Assembly (NCBI GenBank): GCA_015039315.1
Contig: WIDE01000041.1
Coordinates: forward strand, 124,001 to 188,000
Origin: Clavulina sp. PMI_390
Taxonomy: Eukaryota; Basidiomycota; Agaricomycetes; Cantharellales; Hydnaceae
Direction of reading: 5' to 3'
Length of the DNA: 64,000 bases
Of this stretch, positions 25,928-39,834 are shown one piece after another. Position numbers and translations under genes: made by a program. The notes below the pieces were generated by a model that was given only the letters and a program-made list of their open reading frames with translations, was not told the DNA's origin and did no database searches. The first letter of the stretch is position 1. Each line of letters starts with the position of its first letter.

Positions 25928-26869
25928 ATGGGCAACAGCGAATCAGTGCCATTTGTGGCTTCGGCGAAGAGGCTGTCCCCACTTTTGTCCAAGCCTCTAG
26001 AACCTCGACTGAGTTCCATAGGCATTTTTGAAGAATCTTTACACCAACGCCAAGTCCTAATGCGTTATGCGCGTGGGGCAGTAGTCCAGGTATCAGACCA
26101 TAGCGAACAGGAGAATGTCCAAGCCTCCCAGAAGCAATATGCTCAGCAAGGTGACGGCGGCAACGGCAGTGTATCTTCCCCGACGAAGCCAGCAAAACCT
26201 CTGTTGAGCGAAATCATCTATCGCTTCGAGGATCGGGTTGAGAAAACTCGTTTGGTTAGGAGTGAGGCCTTTCACGTTATAAGTTCGGCAGATGTTGAGA
26301 CCCAAGCTAGTGGCTAATGCTACAATTTCCATGTCCAGCAATAGTAGACGCGAAGAACGACCCGATCGTCACCTTATTGCCAAGCAAAGGGGCAAGTTAC
26401 AAATTATATTATGGTCGCCACACAGCTGCGGACCTACCACCCTTCGTGGAACCGTTTGGTATGGTGACGTGCACCAAGTTTGGGGCTGGGATGGGAGCAA
26501 CCCTCACATTCGACAATTTTGGTGACGGGGATCAGCCCTTGAAGCTTGTACTCTCTTCAGAGCGTAAGTGGATCTGGTGCGCCTCCTTGTCCTTCGAGCC
26601 AGAGTGAAGAATTGCTGAATAAATGGCCTACTGGTGGTTAATGATAGGAACCTAGATATCGATTGTGTCGTAAGCCTAGGAGGCGACCCTGTTGGGTATG
26701 TTGTGAGGAAATTAGGAGGAGCAGCCTTCTATTTCACAGTAGCCACTCGAGGTAAGGAATTTGTAGCCATCTACGAGCTTTGATGTTCCTAACCCATGTC
26801 ATAGTTGACGTCATGCTGGTAATTCTGCTCATAGCTGCGATTGAGCAGGTTCGACCCCATGGGCTTTAG
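25928..26869 (+). CDS. MGNS family copy 5, promoter altered by a mobile element
   Basis: Exons 25928-26271, 26339-26576, 26648-26751 and 26815-26869 give 246 residues. It begins MGNSESVPF, then SKPLEPRLSSIG, a Gln/Gly-rich rather than acidic linker, and YRFEDRVEKTRLVR. Exon 2 has VTLLPSKGASYKLYYGRHT and FDNFGDGDQPLKL; exon 3 has VVSLGGDPVGYVVRKLGG; exon 4 has VDVMLVILLIAAIEQVRPHGL. All introns keep the family phases and no stop is present, so the gene is intact. The inverted-repeat element ends 92 bp upstream of the start, so its promoter probably lies in or beyond the insertion. Confidence 0.75.
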
Positions 26870-27123
26870 TGGAAGACATGTGTGATCCTCCAACAGTTCT
26901 GCTCTTTTACGGCCGTGTCGTCTTATTGGCCACATTCAAAAAAGCTAGAGATCGATCTTATTCAGGCTAACGCAGTTCCCCGGTTTGAATTGAGATTCCC
27001 TCCAGCTGTGAGGCATGGATGCAGGCAATGCACCGCCTTCTGAAATCATCTACATTCCTGCTATATATATACTATGCGCTCGAATACGAGCCTTTCTCTC
27101 GCTTCCTCTCATAAAGATTGAAG
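26870..27123. promoter_or_regulatory. promoter of MGNS copy 6 with TATA tract
   Basis: 254-bp gap with a TATATATATACTATG tract at about 27061-27075, about 60 bp before the start codon. It is comparable to the TATATATAT before copy 2. Confidence 0.4.
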
Positions 27124-28022
27124 ATGGGGAGCTCGACGTCGACATCCAAGTCTGACCCATCATCTGTTCTCTCCATTCCTCTGGAGCCTCGGATAGTGCC
27201 TGTCGACCTCTTTCGAGACTACCTTAGGGACTCTCAGGTGTCCTTAGTGTTCGTGTCAAAATATAAGAAGGGTACAGTCACCACACATGTCCAACAAAAA
27301 TTGTCAGTAGCGGATGAAGCTCCTCCTAAGAATGTCGGCGACCCTCCAGAGGGTGATAACAGTCCAGATCCCGAGGGGACTCGCGTGCTCCACTTCAAGG
27401 ACTACATTGAGCGAATGCAGTGTCGGAAAAGTGCGTTCGGAATGGCTAGCTTCTTGAGCATCATGTACCTTATAAGAATCGAACCTGTCAGCATTCTACA
27501 ACGACGCTGATGAACCAGTTTTCACACTCATCCATATTGGCTTCCAAAAGAAATTCGGTGTCTATCCTGGTGAGGTGCCAATCACGAAAGGGGAGCCCGC
27601 TGCTCCCCGCATTGCTCTCATCCACTGCCACAAATGGGGACATGGAATGGATATCGAGGTTACATTTGGAAACACTGCTGATGAGACATCGACCAAGATC
27701 CAGGTAGCGGCAGAGGAAGGATGGGGCAAGTGCGTACTTCTGAACCTTGTATGCTTTCGAGAATCCTTGCACAGTGGGCCAACGGTCTTTTCCCAGAGTC
27801 TGCGTCATTCGACTCGGCGGCCAGCCGATAGGATACATATTTCGTTATTGGGAGAAAAGACAGCTCCTTTATGCCTTTTCGGTTGCTCCCCAAGGTGTGT
27901 GTTTTAGTTGGATAGGGTCCTTGGACTTGGGAGAGCAGAGTCTCACATTGAGGGCACCAGTCGATATTGCGTTGATGACCGCCATTCTCGCTGCAATGGA
28001 ATGGGCTCGTCCAAAGGGCTAG
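27124..28022 (+). CDS. MGNS family copy 6, most divergent
   Basis: Exons 27124-27430, 27492-27729, 27797-27894 and 27961-28022 give 234 residues. The ATG at 27124 (MGSSTSTSK) again puts Gly at 2 and Ser at 6; the preceding TTG in the same frame is not a start. IPLEPRIVPVDL and a shorter acidic linker follow. Exon 2 is more altered: TLIHIGFQKKFGVYPG and HGMDIEVTFGNTAD replace the usual pattern, but the length and phases are the same. Exon 3 reads CVIRLGGQPIGYIFR and exon 4 VDIALMTAILAAMEWARPKG. Conservation of the outer motifs and of GMD..TFxN shows it is a true member. It is the last gene of the array. Confidence 0.75.
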
Positions 28023-28479
28023 CAGAGTTTTCTTTCTACACTAGCTCTTTTCACAACAGCTTGAGGCGCAGCAGACCCAATCATCCTTGTTGAAATGCGA
28101 GCTCGGAGATTTGATCAATAATTAGGCAGTGAGGCTAGGCCAGCCAGCATCGTGTAATGCTCCTATGTTACCGAACAAATACAAGATTGGATCAGCGGAC
28201 AAGGAAACTGATGCACCCAGTTGGCATCATGACTCAGAGCAGAAAGAAACGAAAGAACGAAAAAATAAAAACGAGAAGGAGATCATTGCATGGGAAAGAC
28301 ATGAGAGGCACCGTAGACCATGGACATGGAAGAGTCATGAGTAAAGATCATCGTGGAAAGCGATGTATAGCAAGTACAGGGGAATTTTAGGGCGAGAGCA
28401 GCGCCAAAAAAAGCATGGCGCCCCAAAGCTGAGGTATTGAGTATAGTGAAGCACACATAAATAAGCAGATATATGATGC
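28023..28479. other. intergenic, convergent gene ends
   Basis: End of the MGNS array and 3' flank of the - strand Ser-rich gene. An A-rich, Lys-coding tract (about 28240-28290) makes short frames look open. Nothing supported. Confidence 0.4.
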
Positions 28480-31167
28480 TCAGCGAGTCGACATTGAGGG
28501 GCGAGACTTGCTGCTGCGGAGGAGCGTGCTTCCTACCCTTGACAGCCCCTTTGCAACAGCAGAAGAAGCTGAAGGCGGGGGCCCAGCAAAGGAACTAGGA
28601 GGGGCAAAAGTCATAGAAGGGCGTCGAAGGAGCGAAGGTCGCGAGCTTGCGGTGCCTGCAGCACTACTGGCACCAGTAGTCGTGCGCTGGCTGCCTGACA
28701 TGCTACTAGGGACATCATTGACGGCGCTCGTGCTCATGGAACCAGCCTTAGAGGCGTAGAGTATCATCGACGACGGCCGTCGGCGCACCGTCGAACCGTT
28801 CTGGAAGGCACTTGGAGGAGGTTTGGAGTCTTGAGCGAGTGGAAGGACATCCACAGACTGGGCTATCTTTCCATCTCTTATGCTATAGATTGAGGATCGA
28901 GGACGGAGTGTGGCGGTCTTGGAAGCACCAGAAGGTCTAGCCTCTGTCGGTTTCGGAGCTGTGGTCGTTGAGCTGATGGTTGTCTTGGTAGGCCGCAGCG
29001 TGGACGCCGACAGGCCCGTAGCAAGAGGAGCAGAGGTTGCGGAAGGCTCCTTGAAGGAACGCTTTCGGGTTAGCCCTTTGATTGTTTCGGCATCAGCAGA
29101 GGTCGACTTGAGTTGGGCAAATTGATCCACTTCGACATCCTCAGAGCGAGGTGCGACAGAGGCTACATCAGCAGCCCATTGTTTGATTCCACTAAGAGCA
29201 GGCCGCTCCATCACACGGGACCGCACAGTCGAGTTTCCATCTTTGCGAGGGGAGCCAGGCCGAGCAACGGAGGTCGGCTCCTCGCGACGAAGCTGAGATT
29301 GGGAGGTTTTGGTGCGCCGTAGCGTCCCTGCCGAAGCCATATCACGGACCGAGGTCTTACGAGCCAGTGTAGCGGCAGGGCCCGATGCCTCACAACCCCC
29401 TTGTCCGTCCGACTCTGGTTGTTGAGATGCCTTGGCAACGTCGTTGGCCCAATCTTGCAAGCGCGACTTTGGTGCCTCCTCTTCCACCCGAGCACGAGGT
29501 TTCCTCTCGGGGGAAGCGGGGCGTGTCGTCCTTTGCGAGACAGACTGGATTAGTGAGGTCCGATTCTGCGTCCGACGACTCTCTGGAGCAGCGGTGGCAG
29601 TTTCTCCAGCACCACCGGCTCGTCCGCGCTCGCTAGCTCGTTGAGATGCCTGGGAAGGAGGACGTTGGAGTAGTGAGAGGAGGCTACTGGGCATAGGACC
29701 AGCAGCATTTGTGGGCTGAAGCTCTGAAGGGCGTGGCTTTCCAATGATAACCGAAGTAGGCCGACTCCGGGGTGCCACTTTCTCGGCAACCACTGGCACG
29801 GCTGTAGAAGATGAGAGTGTGGACCTGGAGCGACGCAACAAAGTACCACCAGTGCGTGTGGACGACGCTGGTTTCTCTTCCTCAGTACGGGGGGCCGGGT
29901 CCGATGGTCCAGTCTTCGCGGGACGCGAACGATCCTTATTGATCAAGGAACTGGCCACTGTCCGTAAGCCCGAGGCTCGCTTCGTCACTTCAGCCTCAGT
30001 TCGAGTAGTCCGCGACGCCTTTTCCGATGGTTCGCCTTCGGTCAGCGACCCAGTTTGTGGAGGTAGCGGCACCTTGAAAGTGGCTTCTGAAGCAGCCACA
30101 CCTGAGGTCATCCGGGAAGTACGAATGCCAGAAAGAGGTCGCGACTTGGGTGCCAGTATCGAAGCCCTTGCCCGTTTTGGAGGATCATCCCACGAAGTCA
30201 CGATATTTGGGATGCTTGCTTGACTCGTTGAAGACGGTGCTAAGGGCATGAACATGAGGATAAGATTTACATGACTGGGAGGAGAAAGGACATACTGCTT
30301 TCGAGCATATCAAATACGCTCTTTCTTTTCTGCTGGGCGTAATGGTCTGAATGAGTTGGAGTGACTGGACGCTGTAGAGCGGCTTCAGCTTCTCGTGAAG
30401 ACGGCTGAGCCTCGAACTCGACCTCTGAAGGCTCGAGAGTCGGGGCTTGTGAAACCTTGGTGGGTGCCCGAGGTGCTTCGGTCGGACCACATTCGCTTGG
30501 GGGTACAAGAGGTCTAGCAGCCGAGCTTTGCCCACACATGATTAGCAGAATATCGAGTTATACGGAGTATTCAGACTCACCTGTTCGAGCTTAGTTCTAC
30601 GGGCTGCCTCTTTGCCAGAATGGAGACGCCTTCTTCTCCAAGATTTGTCAGGAAGCTGACCTCATCTTTCAGAATATCGAAGCTCATATTCTCAGCGCCC
30701 AGCGTTTGCTTGAGATCACGGGTCAATTGAGAGATATCCAGAGACGACCTCCGTCCTCGAAGGCCTTTTGGAGTTTCGGCCGGCAGTCGTACACTTTTGA
30801 AGGGTGAAGCTGGTGGGTGGTCGGGACGTTGCTTCCTGGGAGATAATTGTGTTGCGCCAGTATTGGGTGGGATGTTCTCAGCATCGGTGCTGCTGCTGGT
30901 AGCTCCCTTTGGTGCCGATTTCTTGGCGGGGCTAAGTTTCATTATTTTGGATTTAATGTCACCGAAATTGAAGCTAAAATCGATGAGTGAGCCTCTGTTG
31001 TTGGGCGGTGGTGGTTCGGTTGGTGGGACATTGTTGACTCTGTTGAAGAATGCGGAGAGCGTCAAGGCGTCGTCTTGGTTTGTCGTGTCGGTTCGTTTAG
31101 GCGTTGATGGTACGACGGTGGTATTCCTGAGGATTGGATCGAATTCTGCTAGGAGACTGGAATCCAT
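28480..31167 (-). CDS. long Ser/Arg/Pro-rich protein of unknown function
   Basis: Three exons. The first runs from 31167 to about 30582 and ends at a GTGAGT donor. The second starts SSAARPLVPPSECG and ends at a GTATGT donor. The third starts near 30250 and runs to 28480. Together they give about 850 residues. The N-terminus has a conserved-looking piece (LTLSAFFNRVNN, IDFSFNFGDIKSKIMKLSP) and a second (DISQLTRDLKQTLGAENMSFDILKDEVSFL) that may form a coiled coil. The rest is disordered, with repeated S-x-x-R and RPSS runs and many potential kinase sites. Such basic, Ser-rich tails occur in microtubule- or septum-associated fungal proteins, but I do not recognise the family. It shares a 169-bp promoter with COQ4. 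Confidence 0.65.
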
Positions 31168-31336
31168 GGTTGGAAGAAGGTGGGTTTGTTAGTATGTGTT
31201 AGGAAATATTAATGACAGAGTATGTTGAGTTGCAACTCCCGTTGTTCTGTTTTGTCTTGATTGGGTAAGTGGCGCTCGGCCACAACACCACACGCAGCGC
31301 TAAGCTTCTCTCTTTGCACTGCCACCACCCCCCGCC

Positions 31337-32348
31337 ATGAATACTCTGTCGCGGTCTCGGAATGCATTGGCGTCGCTGAGGAGAGCGTCTGGGACCCCCT
31401 TGGCGCGTCAGTCAATCGCCTCGATTCCTTCAAGAGCTCTGCCAGCCTACCCAGGTCATATTCCCTTGAGCCGATTCGAAAATGCGTTCATGGCCGTGGG
31501 GTCTGGTTTGATGTCTTTGGCAAATCCTCGGCGAGGAGGTCAGTTTTTTGGCGACTTCCACTCTCCTACTTGTCATGAAAACCTTTTGTCTGTGTATAGA
31601 CATGGTTGCTGCCCTTGGAGAGACGACTGCAGGCTCTTCTCTGACGCGCTGGCGTGACGCCATGCTCGCGGACGACGAAGGCCGGAAGGTGCTACGAGAT
31701 CGCCCGACAGTGAATACTGACACCGTTGATATGGCATATCTCGCGTCTCTTCCGGAAAACACCTTCGGATATTCGTACTTCCGATGGCTGGAGCGTTGCG
31801 GCGTCACTCCCGACTCTCGAGAACCAGTGAGGCGGTTCTCGAACGCACTGTTCCGGCTGTATGCTCACGTATAGGATTTTCCCTTCCTCTCCCACTCGTA
31901 GGTGCACTATATCAACGATCCTGAACTGGCATATGTGATGCAGCGATATCGTGAGAGCCACGACTTTTATCACACAATTTGTGGCCTCCCAACTTCCATC
32001 CGCTACGAGCTGGCCCTCAAGGCATTCGAATTTGCCAACCTAGGACTCCCCATGTCTGGTCTCGGCGCTCTCCTTGGCCCCCTCCGTATCTCTGCCAAGC
32101 ACCGTGCCGAGCTGATCGGGCAATATTATCCCTGGGCTCTGAGATGCGGCGCCGCGTCCAAGCACGTCATGACCGTATACTGGGAGGAGAAATGGGAGAT
32201 GGATGCAGACGATCTGAGAGCAGAGCTGGGAATATGGAGCCCTCCCCCCGCAGTCTGGCCGAAGCGACCGCTCACTGAAGCCGCGGTCATGGCGAGGCGG
32301 AAAGCAGAGCAGCAACAACGGCAACAGGAACATACACCATTATCCTGA
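31337..32348 (+). CDS. COQ4: COQ4, ubiquinone biosynthesis protein
   Basis: Three exons (31337-31538, 31600-31826, 31902-32348) give 291 residues. The N-terminus is Arg/Ser-rich without acids, a mitochondrial targeting sequence. The COQ4 hallmark HDFYH (HDxxxH-type zinc site with a distal Glu) appears in ESHDFYHTICGLP, followed by ELALKAFEFANLGLPM and the GPLR segment. The protein organises the coenzyme Q synthesis complex on the matrix side of the inner membrane; recent work also assigns it an oxidative decarboxylation of the ring. The C-terminal Gln-rich tail (EQQQRQQEH) is low-complexity and probably not functional. Length is close to that of yeast COQ4. Confidence 0.92.
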
Positions 32349-32478
32349 TTCTGAGCATCCCTATCTATGGCCTTAAGCGGCCCCTAGATGTCCCTCACCC
32401 CTTGCATTAATATTGGCTTCAGTTAGCATTTGCAGCACGTCATACATTAGCATCACATCATGTTTGCATGTATATAAA

Positions 32479-34107
32479 TCATTCATCCTCCCCACCTCCA
32501 TCCACCGTACTTCCATCGTTTTCATCACGCCCATCTTCGTCGCCCTCAGGGTCCCCGTCGCCGTTGTCCTCATAACTTGCATTCTCGCCATCCGCATCAG
32601 CGAAGCCAGCATTGAAGGCGGCAATTCGAGCGTCCTCGTTCTCCTGCTGCTCCTTTCGATAGGTAGCCCAATCAAAGTCGTCATCCCCTTCTTCATCATC
32701 CTCTTGTGCAAACCATTCTGGATTATATGAAAACTGAACTTTCGGGTCAATACGGCATCCCACGCGGAGTGGACGTTGACTCGGAACACACCAGATCACG
32801 ACCAGACATCCCAGAACTTTTCCCTGCGGCAGCTTTTGCATCCTTTGCGGCTTGCATTGCCTGTTCCTCAGCAAGTTTCTTGTCTTGTCTTGTTTGTTTC
32901 CACTTGGCGAAGCTCTCGGCAGTGACAGGCGTGAGGGTTTTGGGCAGTTTATGTCGCTGCATCAAGAGTCAGTCAAGAGACCAATGGATAGTGGAAGAAT
33001 AACAGACCTCGACTTCAATGAAATCTTCAAGCGAGATTGTATCCGCCCTTGCCGCAGCTTCGAGTGCTTTCCGCTGTGATTTGAGCACAAACCCTGGCGG
33101 GAGAGCGTGCCGATACATGCAGCCGTTCTTTTCCTTTTCATCATTAGGACTAATAGGGGCAGAGTTCAAGGTTTGTTCTAAGTATAGGCGGAATAATCCT
33201 TACCAAGTCCAGAACCAGCCAAACCTGGGGGTAGCCAAGTAAAGAACCTGCTCAGTGTGAAGTTCGGCAAACAAAATGAGATCACTTACTTTTCGGTCTC
33301 GATTGCCTCGATGAAAAACTTGCATACGATCTAGAAGGTACAAGAATGAAGTCAATAGGGCAGTGTCAACAAGGTGGACGGAAAGGACATACGTCGGTCG
33401 TTGTTCTCGGGTTGCCCTTCGAGTTGACGACAGTTCGAAGCTTTTCTTCATCCCATTGGTCCATAGTATCTGCCGAGAAATATGAGTTTAGAGAGCTGGG
33501 AACGAGAGAGCTGGACAACCGAACGACTAACCCTTGAGTTTGTCCTCCTTGGAATCGGCATAGATATCACGCTTCTCGACCTTTCTCCCCACATTTGGAT
33601 CGTGCGAGAACTTGCATTTGTTTCCCTTCTGACAGAACCCTGCTTTGTGGTAGACGCAGTACACAGTCTTAGGATCGACCCCGAAGGGGACCTTCTGTAC
33701 GGGTTGGGCAATCAGAGCGGCATCTTCTCGGGCGCGCTTCTCGATATTCTCTTTCTCCTTCCTTCTCAGTTCCATCTCTTTCTCTTTCGCGATCTGCGCA
33801 GGAGATTTTCCAGAGGTAGTGGCTTCGTGCTGCAGGCGAGCTACGACTTTTTGGCCTTTACCACCTTTTTTCTTCAATCAAGGAGGGTCGAGAAGGAAAA
33901 TAAGTGGATTTTAGGAGGTTTCGGATGTTGGTCAAGGTGGGAAAGCCATGTCGATGATGCAATTTGCTTACATTCTTCATACCAAAGGTCTGTCGAACGT
34001 ACATTGAGATATGGAACGAGTATATGAATACGAAATCGAATCTGGCGGACCTTATCGATGGCAACCTTCGAGCTGCTACCCGCCTTCTGATCTTTCTTTG
34101 GTGGCAT
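32479..34107 (-). CDS. TMA46: TMA46 / ZC3H15 CCCH zinc-finger protein (DRG partner)
   Basis: Start [14 protein letters not shown] at 34107 (rather than upstream residues in the same frame) matches the family. The family sequence [18 protein letters not shown] is only obtained if an 18-nt exon (33972-33989) is included. Then come a Lys/Glu-rich coiled region, the first CCCH finger [19 protein letters not shown], a second (CKFF...[15 protein letters not shown]) with [10 protein letters not shown], and a helical basic region. The acidic C-terminus is rich in Asp, Glu and Gly ([14 protein letters not shown]). In eukaryotes the partner GTPase is DRG1/Rbg1, and the complex associates with translating ribosomes. 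Several introns (donors GTATGT, GTAAGT) split the second finger. It lies in tandem behind SelO, 185 bp away. Confidence 0.88.
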
Positions 34108-34291
34108 TTTGAGATATTTGAGGTCAAGTGCGCGAAGCGGTGTGGAAGTGTGATGACTTGTTGTTTCTAAGCGCCTAGTGGCTGTCCATGTCATACCACC
34201 ATCCGTGCCCAACTTCGAGTGCAAAACATGAGAGATGATTGTGATATGATTCTTGAACGAATGGGGAGTAGCTTTGCTAAATTCCAACCAT

Positions 34292-36876
<2,585 letters not shown>

Positions 36877-37017
36877 ATGCAGGGGAAAGAACTTTGTGAC
36901 CGCTCAGAAAAGCAGCCGCGTGACGCCATTTATGGTTGCTTGTTGCACCCGAAGCTCGGCATCGTCTGCCGACCCGTTGAGCGTCCCTTCAACGAGTCAT
37001 AGTCCAAATTCTACAAC

Positions 37018-37556
37018 ATGAGCTTTCGATATCATCGCTCGCTGCCCATAATATCAGTCTTGTGTGCATCATCTTCATCCTATCAATGCTTTGGGTGTTG
37101 AGTCACTCACTTTACTGCACTTACCTTTGGTATAGCCATAACTCGAACCCTGAATCTACTCGGTGCCTAGCGCTACTACGCTCAGCACTATCATCGCCAT
37201 ACCCCCCTGCCACCTCAAAGACCCCAGCAGGCCCTGGCGCCTTGCAATTCGAGCTCAGCACAACCGAGAATGTGCCACCAACGGCTGACCAAATCCGCAC
37301 CATTTTGTCGTACCTGAGGCTCCCCCTCTCCACGCTTGTTTCTGCACACCCTACTTCTGGAACATCTCCGGCAGACTCTGCCGAAGCACTCGTTGCAGCA
37401 GCAACCAGTAATCCCAAAGTCTTCCGGTACCCAGTGATCGTCAATTGGGACGATGGGGAAGCTGCACTCGAATCTAGCGGAGTAAAGAAGATGCTCGACA
37501 AGCTAGCCGCACGTAGGGGGGACGGTAGTTCGGGAAAATCAAGTAGCTGGTTCTAG
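37018..37556 (+). CDS. FMP46: FMP46-like mitochondrial thioredoxin-fold protein (DUF1687)
   Basis: Two exons (37018-37061 and 37136-37556) give 154 residues. A 14-codon first exon ending IISV plus the first base pair of the next codon is required to restore ISVFHNSNPEST. That is the strand-plus-redox-site block of DUF1687 (Cys position here filled by Glu-Ser-Thr, with Cys two residues on). Without it the frame would begin with unrelated hydrophobic residues. Further family features are ALQFELSTTENVPPTADQIRTILSYL, LVSAHPTSG and FRYPVIVNWDDGEAAL. The family is assigned to mitochondria in yeast, with a possible redox role. The C-terminus is short and basic. 141 bp separate it from the divergent SelO start. 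Confidence 0.78.
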
Positions 37557-37640
37557 CTACCTCGAAACACAGCTATTAGGCGCCGCCAACCCATGTATTC
37601 TACTCCCCCTATCTAGCTCCATGTGTATCACCACCCCATA

Positions 37641-39713
37641 TCAGTCACCATCCCATTCATATGTATCTAAAATGTTCATATACCATCTTGATTGCTCACT
37701 TCCTCCTTCCTCGTCATGAGCTAACTTTCCGGCGTCCTCCGCACTCTCCAGCATCTCTTCTGCCAATCCAACGCTGAGATGCTCGTGTATTGCAATCTCA
37801 ACTGTTGTGGCGGACCGGGACGGAAGGGAGTTGAATAGCCTCTCCAGCTGATTCGTGAAAAGCTCGTCGCCGTATTTCGGCGTGTGTAACACACGGAGGC
37901 CAGAGCGGAAGACTCGGAGGCTGATGGGAGGAGAGGTGTATTTAGGCAGATGTTGGACGGCCATAAGGAGTGATGAGGGCGGAACGAGAGCTGGATATAG
38001 TAAGGCAAAGTTAGCGTGGGGCGAGTGTCGGGAGCAAGAGCCGTGACGCACCGACTCCACGAGCTCGGTTCCAGCCTCCCCAAACCTCATCAAGCCCGAT
38101 GATCGCCTCTCCTATCCCGATCATACCCTTACCTTTCCCCTTCGAGTTCTTCCCAGTGAGGACTCCAGCTAGCTCCTTCGCAAGTTCTTCGTGATATGCA
38201 TTTTCGTCCTTGACCATATCTTGAGTGACTGCGACAGCGGGCAGACCAAGCTGAGCAAGTGATGATCGAATGAACGTTACTTCCTCTGGTTGGGTACCTT
38301 TCTGGCCCAAGGCAGGAGGGAGGTCAGGAAATAGAGCTCGTCGGCGTGCTAGCTCTTCTTCTTGAGCCGTTAGTTTGGCGTTTAGTGATGAAGCGAGGTC
38401 AACCATCTCTTTCGCCTTCGCCATCAACACTTCAAGGTCGTGGAGATTGCCTTGCAACGCGGTATCCGCGGTTCTGGCGTTCAAGTCTAGGGTATCGAAG
38501 ATACCCTCTAGAAAGTCACGTAGTGAGTGAGATATTTCACCGCTGATGATAGATTATAGTGCATACGTATTCCCGATCGCCCTGCTGGTGACGCTGCTCC
38601 TCTGATTGTAGCAGTGGGCGGTGCCTATTGAATAATAAATCGTTTCAGCCTCCAGCAAAGCGCGTGAAACTGTTGTGCTCACATCATCCCATGCCTTCGA
38701 CTGCAAGGCTCTCTTTAATTGAGTATAGAATGGTTTATCCCCTCCCTTGCGGAAGCTAATCCTTATTGTCCCTGTCATGGGCAAGGCTATCGGTATGCTG
38801 GGAGCAGGTGTAGACCCACTAGACCTCGATAGGTGCGTCTGTAGAGAGGATTTGTTCGGCAGTGAAGTACCGCATACTTCGCAGTACTTCATTGATCGAT
38901 GGTTGAGGTATGTGCATGCTGGACAAGCGTTGGTTTCCTCGTCTAGTGAAGCTGCGAAGGCCCAATCGGACGCTTCGAGGGTCGAAGATGGTGCCGCGTT
39001 GGACGAAGTAACAGATATTGATGGGGAGCCAGATGCCTGGGTTGGGATAGGATGACGAAGTGTAGGCATGGAAGGGGACCGATGTAAGGTAGAGGTTGAA
39101 GGGCCGTTAGGGGAGAGCGTGTTTCGAGGAGGGGAGGCTGCATATGCTAGCGGATCGCGCGGCACGCCACAGAGCGCACATTTCGGACGCGTGTCATCCG
39201 TTGCGCTAGCAGCATTATTGAAGCTACAGACAGGACATATCCAGCCAACGGCGCTTGGTTGTGTGTCGTCCAGCTCACTTGGTGGACTGCTAGGAGTTTC
39301 CTGCTCATTCCCAGAAGATTCCAATATTGCTGATTCTTTCAAGTATAGGGTAATCTTCGCAGATGAATTGAAGAAACCAGCATAGGATTCAGAGAGTTTG
39401 ACAGCAGCGAGAGAGAGCGCAAGACTGTTTGTCCGAGGCCTAGATACGTCAATGTATAAGAAACGATGCGAGGTCAGATGAGCAGTCCCATTTTGACGGC
39501 CAGGGGTCTTCTCCTTCCTATCACAACCCAAGAAGGGGAAACAGAGGAAGTGGTGTGAATGATCATCGCTTAGGAGTGCTTGGGTCCAGTTACAAACCCG
39601 TCATAGAGACCGACTGAATCTTGCGAGCATATTAGCTCCTCTCGATCGTATAACAGAGTTGAGATAGGAAGGCTGCCATCAACAACCTTGTAAGGACTCT
39701 TACTGGTTGACAT
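37641..39713 (-). CDS. VPS36: VPS36, ESCRT-II subunit
   Basis: The start codon is at 39713. Exon 1 encodes MSTSKSPYKVVDGSLPIST...QDSVGLYDG, and after an intron continues KEKTPGRQNGTAHLTSHRFLYID, the lipid- and ubiquitin-binding GLUE domain. Inside the GLUE region are two RanBP2/NZF-type zinc fingers, WICPVCSFNN...CALCG and ACPACTYLN...CEVCG, as in fungal Vps36. The C-terminal half has FYTQLKRALQSKAWDD, a coiled EMVDLASSLNAKL, then the two winged helices (LDEVWGGWNRARG; ISLRVFRSGLRVLHTPKY; LSVGLAEEML). A small exon encoding APPTATIRGAASPAGRSGI is joined to GIFDTLDLNAR by an intron whose acceptor is TTCTAG. The protein sorts ubiquitinated membrane cargo at endosomes. Stop at 37641. Confidence 0.9.
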
Positions 39714-39834
39714 CGACAGGTCGATCGGAGTCGGTCACAAAGTGTGACGTAGTACTCAATTATGGCTTTTCAAATCCTGAAACTCTGAAGATAATGAGGG
39801 AAGAGAAGTTATATTCTATATACATAATCGATCA

